Assembly: GCF_027924405.1 (NCBI RefSeq)
Contig: NZ_AP026978.1
Coordinates: forward strand, 2,108,001-2,172,000
Origin: Nocardia sputorum
Lineage (GTDB): Bacteria; Actinomycetota; Actinomycetes; Mycobacteriales; Mycobacteriaceae
Direction: 5' to 3'
DNA: 64,000 nt
The notes beneath the pieces were generated by a model. The model saw nothing but the letters and a program-made list of their open reading frames with translations, did no database searches and was not told the origin of the DNA. The position numbers and the translations under genes are program-made. Below are positions 59,968 to 64,000 of the stretch, in pieces; within the stretch, counting starts at the first letter, position 1, and every line of letters begins with the position of its first letter.

Positions 59968-60393
59968 TCAGCCTGCCTCGAGGGAACCGCCTTCGAGGGA
60001 CCCGCCTTCGGAATCCCAGCATTGCTGTGCGGCAATCGTTTCGGCATCGCCGGTGGACCCAAGGTCGACTCGCACGGTGAGTCTGCCGCCGCTGACCCCG
60101 AGGACATCGATGGTGTGCGCGGGCTTGTGCCGGTAGCCGTCGAGCCGGACCTGGCGCCCAGCGTTGGCGAGTTTGCGGGGTGTGATGGTCCATTCGTCGA
60201 GGTGATAGATCACTCGATGGATCGGGCCGAGCCGGACCCCGAGCACCGCGAGCAGATCGGGAAGCGCGGCCACGAGGTCGTTGCCGTACGGCCGCCACAC
60301 CCCGCCGGTGCCCGCTGTGTCGAATTGGAACCGCAGTCGATGGACGGACGGTGTCTGCCGCCTCGGGGTGGTTTTGCTCAGTTGTAGCGTCAT
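59968..60393 (-). CDS. DUF5994 family protein C
   Basis: 141 residues from ATG 60393, which overlaps the TetR-B stop (ATGA); GGGAG is nine bases upstream. Motifs VHRLRFQFDTAGTGGVWRPY, LVAALPDLLAVLGVRLGPIH, RVIYHLDEWTITPRKLANAG and GRLTVRVDLGST. The WWPR box of proteins A and B is reduced to WRPY. The C-terminus has a short repeat EGGSLEGGSLEAG. Encoded in the same operon as TetR-B. Confidence 0.85.
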   Translation of the reverse strand: MTLQLSKTTPRRQTPSVHRLRFQFDTAGTGGVWRPYGNDLVAALPDLLAVLGVRLGPIHRVIYHLDEWTITPRKLANAGRQVRLDGYRHKPAHTIDVLGVSGGRLTVRVDLGSTGDAETIAAQQCWDSEGGSLEGGSLEAG

Positions 60394-61145
60394 GGCTGAC
60401 GCTCCCATCTCGGCCGCGCCGCGGCCGGGTTCAAGGTCTCGGTGAGACCGGTGATCAGGATGTCCAGGCCGCGTTCGAGTTCGGCTGCGCCGTCGTAAGC
60501 GGCCAGATCCGAGGCGAGACCGCGAAGCAAGGGAAATTCGCCGATCGGTAGGCGGTGTAGGCCCAGACGCAGCAGGTCGGTGGTCTCTTCAGGGCGTTCG
60601 ACGATTTTTTGGAGCTCGTTGAGGAGGTGGCCATAGAGGAATCCGAACAGCGCCCGGTAGATGTGCAGGGCGTCGGTCCTGCTGAAGTCAGCTCGGACGA
60701 GCAGCTCCAGAGTCCGTTCCAGCGGCCGCAGGGTGCCGAGTGGCCGCAGTCCGAGCGGAGTGGACAGCGGGTGGGTGACCAACAGGGGAACCACGTTCGG
60801 GTGCGCTACGGCCAGCCGCCGGAAGTTGCGGGCGATGATGCGCAGTTGACGGCGCCAGTCGGGGTCGGCGGGCTCGACAGTCAGTTGTTCGAGCACGATC
60901 TCGGCGACACCGTCGAGGAGTGCGGCTTTGTTGGCCGCGTGCCGGTACAGCACCATCGGGTCGCGGCCGAGCGCCTGGCCGAGGCGCCGCATCGACAGGT
61001 GCTCGACACTCTCGCGATCGATGATCCCGAGCGCGGCCACCAGCATCGCAGACCGGGTCAGTGGGGTGTTCGTGGTGTCCCCGCGGTCGGCGCGACCTGC
61101 TGAAATGTCTGTGGAACCGATTGGTTCGGCCTTGATTCGGCTCAT
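60390..61145 (-). CDS. TetR family regulator B (TetR_C_1-like)
   Basis: 251 residues. HTH with HLSMRRLGQALGRDPMVLYR then HAANKAALLDGVAEIV; C-terminal LVTHPLSTPLGLRPLGTL, ALHIYRALFGFLYGHLLNEL, LGLHRLPIGEFPLLRGLA. More than half of the residues match regulator A by eye. Co-transcribed with DUF5994 protein C and divergent from the small CsbD-like and desaturase genes, which makes those its likely targets. Confidence 0.88.
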   Translation of the reverse strand: MSRIKAEPIGSTDISAGRADRGDTTNTPLTRSAMLVAALGIIDRESVEHLSMRRLGQALGRDPMVLYRHAANKAALLDGVAEIVLEQLTVEPADPDWRRQLRIIARNFRRLAVAHPNVVPLLVTHPLSTPLGLRPLGTLRPLERTLELLVRADFSRTDALHIYRALFGFLYGHLLNELQKIVERPEETTDLLRLGLHRLPIGEFPLLRGLASDLAAYDGAAELERGLDILITGLTETLNPAAARPRWERQP

Positions 61146-61187
61146 CGAATCAGCGTCTCCTCTCGGTCGGACGCTGTTATTGTTACC

Positions 61188-61209
61188 GTTGTAAGTCTAC
61201 GCTGTAGAC
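61188..61209. promoter_or_regulatory. Operator upstream of TetR-B and the desaturase unit
   Basis: GTCTAC-GCT-GTAGAC (61195-61209), perfect 6-base arms, overlapping CGTTGTAAGTCTAC which matches the site upstream of TetR-A. It sits about 45-65 bases before the TetR-B start. Confidence 0.6.
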
Positions 61210-61320
61210 AGACGGTGTAGCCAGCCTTTAAGCTGGATGCAACCGGTTCGCCCAACCGCTGGTAGGCAGATGCGAGGAGTTCGTGGCCGAACTGCGCGAC
61301 CGGGAGATAGGAACATTCCG

Positions 61321-61494
61321 ATGACGATCAAGCACAAGATCACGAGCCGGGCCCGGGCAGGATGGGTGAGGTTGCAGACGCTGCTCGCCGGACCCGACGA
61401 AGACAGCCGCCGCCGAACGGATATCGGCGGCAGGCGTCCCGGCGGCCCCATCGAACGAGCCGGGCGCAAGCTGAGACACGCCTTCGAACACTGA
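61321..61494 (+). CDS. Small CsbD-like protein (57 aa)
   Basis: 57 residues from ATG 61321 (MTIKHKITSRARAGWVRLQT), highly basic, ending AGRKLRHAFEH. The opening MTIKHKI..RA and closing HAFxH match short CsbD-related proteins, though the central KGxxKExxG repeat is degenerate. No strong ribosome site. Lies between the TetR-B operator and the desaturase, probably the first gene of that transcript. Family link tentative. Confidence 0.5.
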   Translation: MTIKHKITSRARAGWVRLQTLLAGPDEDSRRRTDIGGRRPGGPIERAGRKLRHAFEH

Positions 61495-61564
61495 CCCCGG
61501 TCTCGACCGCCTGCGGGTAGGACTTGTCCGCGGCAAGCGCTCAGGAGATTCGAGGACATAACGA

Positions 61565-62788
61565 ATGGCAATCACACAGGTAGCCGTCTACGCACACTTG
61601 AGCGATACGGATGTCGAAGCATTGGGGCGGGAACTCGACGCGATTCGCCGTGACATCCTGGATCGGCGCGGCGCCCGGGATGCCGCCTATATCCGTCGGA
61701 CGATCGCGTTCCAACGAATACTGGATGTCACGGCCCGGCTGGTGATCGCCTGCACCCGAACGAAACGCGGCTGGTTGCTGGGGACGACGGCGCTGGCGGC
61801 GGCAAAGAGCATCGAGAACATGGAAATCGGCCACAATGTGTGCCACGGCCAATGGGATTGGATGAACGACCCGGAAATCCATTCCAGCACTTGGGAATGG
61901 GACATGACGGGTCTGTCGTCCCAGTGGCGCTATTCGCACAACTATCGCCATCATGTGTACACCAATGTCCTCGGCATGGACGACGACATCGGGTTCGGCG
62001 TGATGCGGATGACCCGCGACCAGCGGTGGGGACCATGGCTGCTGTTGCAGCCACTGCAGAACCTGTTTCTGGCGGCGACTTTCGAGTGGGGGATCGCTCT
62101 GCACGATCTGTACTCCGAGCGCGACCGCGCGGCCACCCCGGCGGAGAAGACCGCCCAGACCAGAGCACTGATCGGGAAGATCGCGCGGCAGATCGGCAAG
62201 GACTACGTGCTCTTTCCGGCGCTGAGCGGGCGGCACTGGCGTCGCACACTCGCCGCGAACTTCGCCGCCAATACGCTGCGCAATCTCTGGGCGTATGTGG
62301 TGATATTCTGCGGTCATTTCCCTGACGGCGCAGAGAAATTCACCCCCGCCGCCGTGCAGCACGAGACCAAGGCCGAGTGGTATCTGCGGCAGATGCTCGG
62401 GACCGCGAATTTCCAGGCCGGGCCGGTGCTGGCATTCCTGAGCGGAAACCTGTGCCATCAGATCGAACACCATCTGTTTCCCGACCTGCCCAGCAACCGG
62501 TACGCCGAGATCGCCCGGCGCGTACGCGCGTTGTGTGACAAATACGACCTGCCCTACACCACCGGACCACTGATCCGGCAGTACCTATTGACCCTGCGCA
62601 CCATTCACAAGTTGGCCCTACCGGACAGCTTCCTGACCGCGACCTCCGACGACGCACCAGAAACCGCCTCCGAACGCAAATTCGGCGCACACCCTGCGAT
62701 CGGTGTCGGCGCATTCCCTCGGCGCGGCCTGCGCACCGCGCTGAACCTCGCACGCCGGTTTCCGTCCTCCCGAGGATCGAACCTCTAG
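61565..62788 (+). CDS. Membrane fatty-acid desaturase (DesA3-like)
   Basis: 407 residues. The three di-iron histidine boxes are present: HNVCHGQWDW (HxxxH) near residue 95, HNYRHHVYTN (HxxHH) near residue 127 and HQIEHHLFPD (HxxHH) near residue 300. Hydrophobic segments lie between (LLQPLQNLFLAATFEWGIAL; NLWAYVVIFCGHF). This is the acyl-CoA/acyl-lipid front-type desaturase group that includes mycobacterial DesA3; the regiochemistry is not predictable. Uses O2 and electrons from a reductase not found here. Downstream of a TetR operator shared with TetR-B. Confidence 0.9.
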   Translation: MAITQVAVYAHLSDTDVEALGRELDAIRRDILDRRGARDAAYIRRTIAFQRILDVTARLVIACTRTKRGWLLGTTALAAAKSIENMEIGHNVCHGQWDWMNDPEIHSSTWEWDMTGLSSQWRYSHNYRHHVYTNVLGMDDDIGFGVMRMTRDQRWGPWLLLQPLQNLFLAATFEWGIALHDLYSERDRAATPAEKTAQTRALIGKIARQIGKDYVLFPALSGRHWRRTLAANFAANTLRNLWAYVVIFCGHFPDGAEKFTPAAVQHETKAEWYLRQMLGTANFQAGPVLAFLSGNLCHQIEHHLFPDLPSNRYAEIARRVRALCDKYDLPYTTGPLIRQYLLTLRTIHKLALPDSFLTATSDDAPETASERKFGAHPAIGVGAFPRRGLRTALNLARRFPSSRGSNL

Positions 62789-63059
62789 TGCACTGGAACT
62801 GATCAGCCGAGTTTTTCGCGGCCGAGGCGCTGAGCCCCATCGCGCATCCGGCAATGCGGCGACGCGGTCCAGCCGGTCGGCGAGTACCTGCCGCGCGTCG
62901 GCGCCGTCGCAGGGAGCGAGTGCGGCAAGGTAGGGGTCCTTCTATGCGCTGAGGAATGAGACCGAATGCCCTATATCGCGCATTCACACAGAGCCCGTGT
63001 TACCCGAGCAACCCCGGATGTCGCACGTCATCTACACTCGCACAGCGAGTTCCGACACC
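62789..63059. other. Gene-free interval before the ligase remnant
   Basis: About 270 bases. Frames on both strands are short and not protein-like. It may contain the unrecognisable 5' part of the decayed ligase gene. Nothing else seen. Confidence 0.4.
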
Positions 63060-63596
63060 AGTGTTGGGCAGTGAATGGCCCGACATCCCGATCGAGACGA
63101 TGCTCGATACCGCCGCCTGCCACCGGCTGGAAGGTGTGGTCAGCAAGCGTGTGGACTCGGTGTACCGGCCGGAGACGCGCTCGCGGCTGTGGTTGAAGAC
63201 GGCGATCCGGCAGACGACAGAGGTGATCATCGCAGGCGGGTTCCCCGCAGCAGCAGCGGCGGCGGCGAGCGGGGCGCGCTGATCCTCGGTGTCTACGATG
63301 AGTCGAACCGTTTGGTCTACATCGGGCACGTCGGCACCGGCTTCACGATGGCCGCGCGACGGGCACTGCTCGCGCAGTTGAAGGCATTGACCACAACCGA
63401 CAGCCCGTTCGACCAGTCGGCACCCTCCTGGCGGATGACGGCGGCGCGGTGGGTGAAACCACAGCTGGTGGGCACCGTCGAGTACCGAGAGTTCATCGGC
63501 GTGTTGCGGCATCCGAGCTGGCGCGGGTTGCGCGTTGAGATCGTTCCCTCCGGGGTGCGGCTACCGACTCGAGACGTGCCCTTTCCCCGGGCTTGA
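63060..63596 (+). pseudogene. C-terminal fragment of an ATP-dependent DNA ligase, frameshifted
   Basis: First frame: WPDIPIETMLDTAACHRLEG, VVSKRVDSVYRPETRSRLWL, KTAIRQTTEVIIAGGFP, which are ligase motifs IV and V (EGVVSKR; LWLK). Second frame from about 63250: GALILGVYDESNRLVYIGHV, GTGFTMAARRALLAQLKAL, WVKPQLVGTVEYREF, LRHPSWRGLR, the OB-fold domain of LigC/LigD-type ligases. The join lies at TTCCCC followed by GCA/GCG triplets (63241-63270). The N-terminal nucleotidyltransferase half with the active lysine is missing. Not functional as read. Confidence 0.8.
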
Positions 63597-63616
63597 AGCT
63601 GTCATGGCTGGTGAGG

Positions 63617-63832
63617 TCAGGCGTTGGCGTAGCCACCGGCATTCCACACCAACCAGCGGAACTGCTGCGGGGCGAATGCCTGGCGAGCCGGAACACCCGA
63701 GGCCGGAGAATGCGGCCAGAACGCTACACCGCACCGATGGCAATAGAAACCGGCCTGCACCGCATGCGCGGTGGAACGTCCTCGAACGATCCGTCCGTTG
63801 CGGCGAATACGGCACACCGCGACAGTGAGCAT
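63617..63832 (-). CDS. Small CxxC protein (71 aa)
   Basis: 71 residues from ATG 63832. GFYCHRCGVAFWPHSPASGV then RQAFAPQQFRWLVWNAGGYA: a single CxxC zinc-ribbon-like knuckle and a Trp-rich tail, a layout seen in small uncharacterised actinobacterial proteins. Weak ribosome site. Located 17 bases after the stop of the partial membrane protein in the same direction, consistent with an operon entering from the right edge. Confidence 0.5.
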   Translation of the reverse strand: MLTVAVCRIRRNGRIVRGRSTAHAVQAGFYCHRCGVAFWPHSPASGVPARQAFAPQQFRWLVWNAGGYANA

Positions 63833-63849
63833 GACAGCGCCAGGCGCTG

Positions 63850-64000
63850 CTAACCCCCGAGGAACATGACCATGGCCAGGGCCGCAACCCAGTGCGACAC
63901 CCCCGGCACGGGATGTGCGATCCCAGCGACCGCCGGAGCGATCCCTGACAGCGCTGGAACTAGCAGTACCAGTGCGAAGAAGGTCAGCCACCCAGCGGGG
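63850..64000 (-). CDS. Partial membrane protein (3' end; continues beyond the window)
   Basis: The last 49 codons of a minus-strand gene that starts right of the window: GWLTFFALVLLVPALSGIAP followed by VAALAMVMFLGG and TAG at 63850-63852. Two hydrophobic segments with a Pro/Gly-rich loop. Too short for a family call. Confidence 0.55.
   Translation of the reverse strand, partial: PAGWLTFFALVLLVPALSGIAPAVAGIAHPVPGVSHWVAALAMVMFLGG

Noticed and set aside
1..64000. tRNA, rRNA and CRISPR arrays
   Set aside because: No T-loop/anticodon arrangement, rRNA signature or regularly spaced repeat was found on reading both strands by eye; a covariance-model scan was not possible.

Overview
This looks like a chromosomal segment of a high-GC actinomycete of the Mycobacteriales, most likely Nocardia or a close relative. 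The reasons are the pyrR-pyrB-pyrC-(membrane gene)-carA-carB-pyrF operon followed by mihF-gmk-rpoZ-coaBC-metK-priA (the mycobacterial/nocardial order), a PriA that has lost its Walker A motif, a ChoD-type cholesterol-oxidase-like protein, a mycothiol-dependent-type isomerase, F420-dependent-type LLM oxidoreductases, and very frequent GTG starts and ATGA junctions. The species is inferred from gene content only.

Layout. 1-3.2 kb: a TetR regulator, an HD hydrolase, a SnoaL-like protein with a perfect upstream inverted repeat, an AlkB-like dioxygenase and a 5'-truncated methyltransferase. 3.2-12.2 kb: the complete pyrimidine operon behind a PyrR-type RNA leader, with three tiny ORFs bridging its first junctions and a strong terminator at its end. 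12.2-19.1 kb: core genes mihF, gmk, rpoZ, coaBC, metK and priA; metK has a leader that can fold as a pseudoknot. 19.1-38.4 kb: accessory metabolism (NmrA-like and old-yellow-enzyme proteins, secreted lipase, acyl-CoA dehydrogenase and ligase, hydrolases, cholesterol-oxidase-like GMC enzyme, Baeyer-Villiger-type monooxygenase), most units with their own TetR, PadR, MarR or XRE-TetR regulator and a palindromic operator.

38.4-51 kb is a patchwork: small beta-rich proteins (one ricin-B-like), one intact and two half LLM oxidoreductases, a 55-residue DUF4236 protein, a TetR/methyltransferase pair, a second-type ctaD gene, a frameshifted DUF4142 gene, and a promoter plus interleaved-helix RNA leader upstream of a MerR-like gene.

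51.1-56.4 kb is the most unusual part: two adjacent genes, one P47/TULIP-like (569 aa) and one giant multidomain protein (1172 aa), with compositional signs of transfer, ending inside a truncated short-chain dehydrogenase. 56.4-64 kb holds mobile-element debris, a duplicated TetR/DUF5994 module beside a membrane fatty-acid desaturase, a frameshifted DNA ligase fragment and a partial membrane protein at the window edge.

How the parts work together: the first 19 kb supplies UMP synthesis, nucleotide and cofactor metabolism and chromosome functions. The rest is mostly lipid/xenobiotic oxidation under local repressors, plus horizontally acquired cassettes of unknown function. I saw no rRNA, tRNA or CRISPR array.
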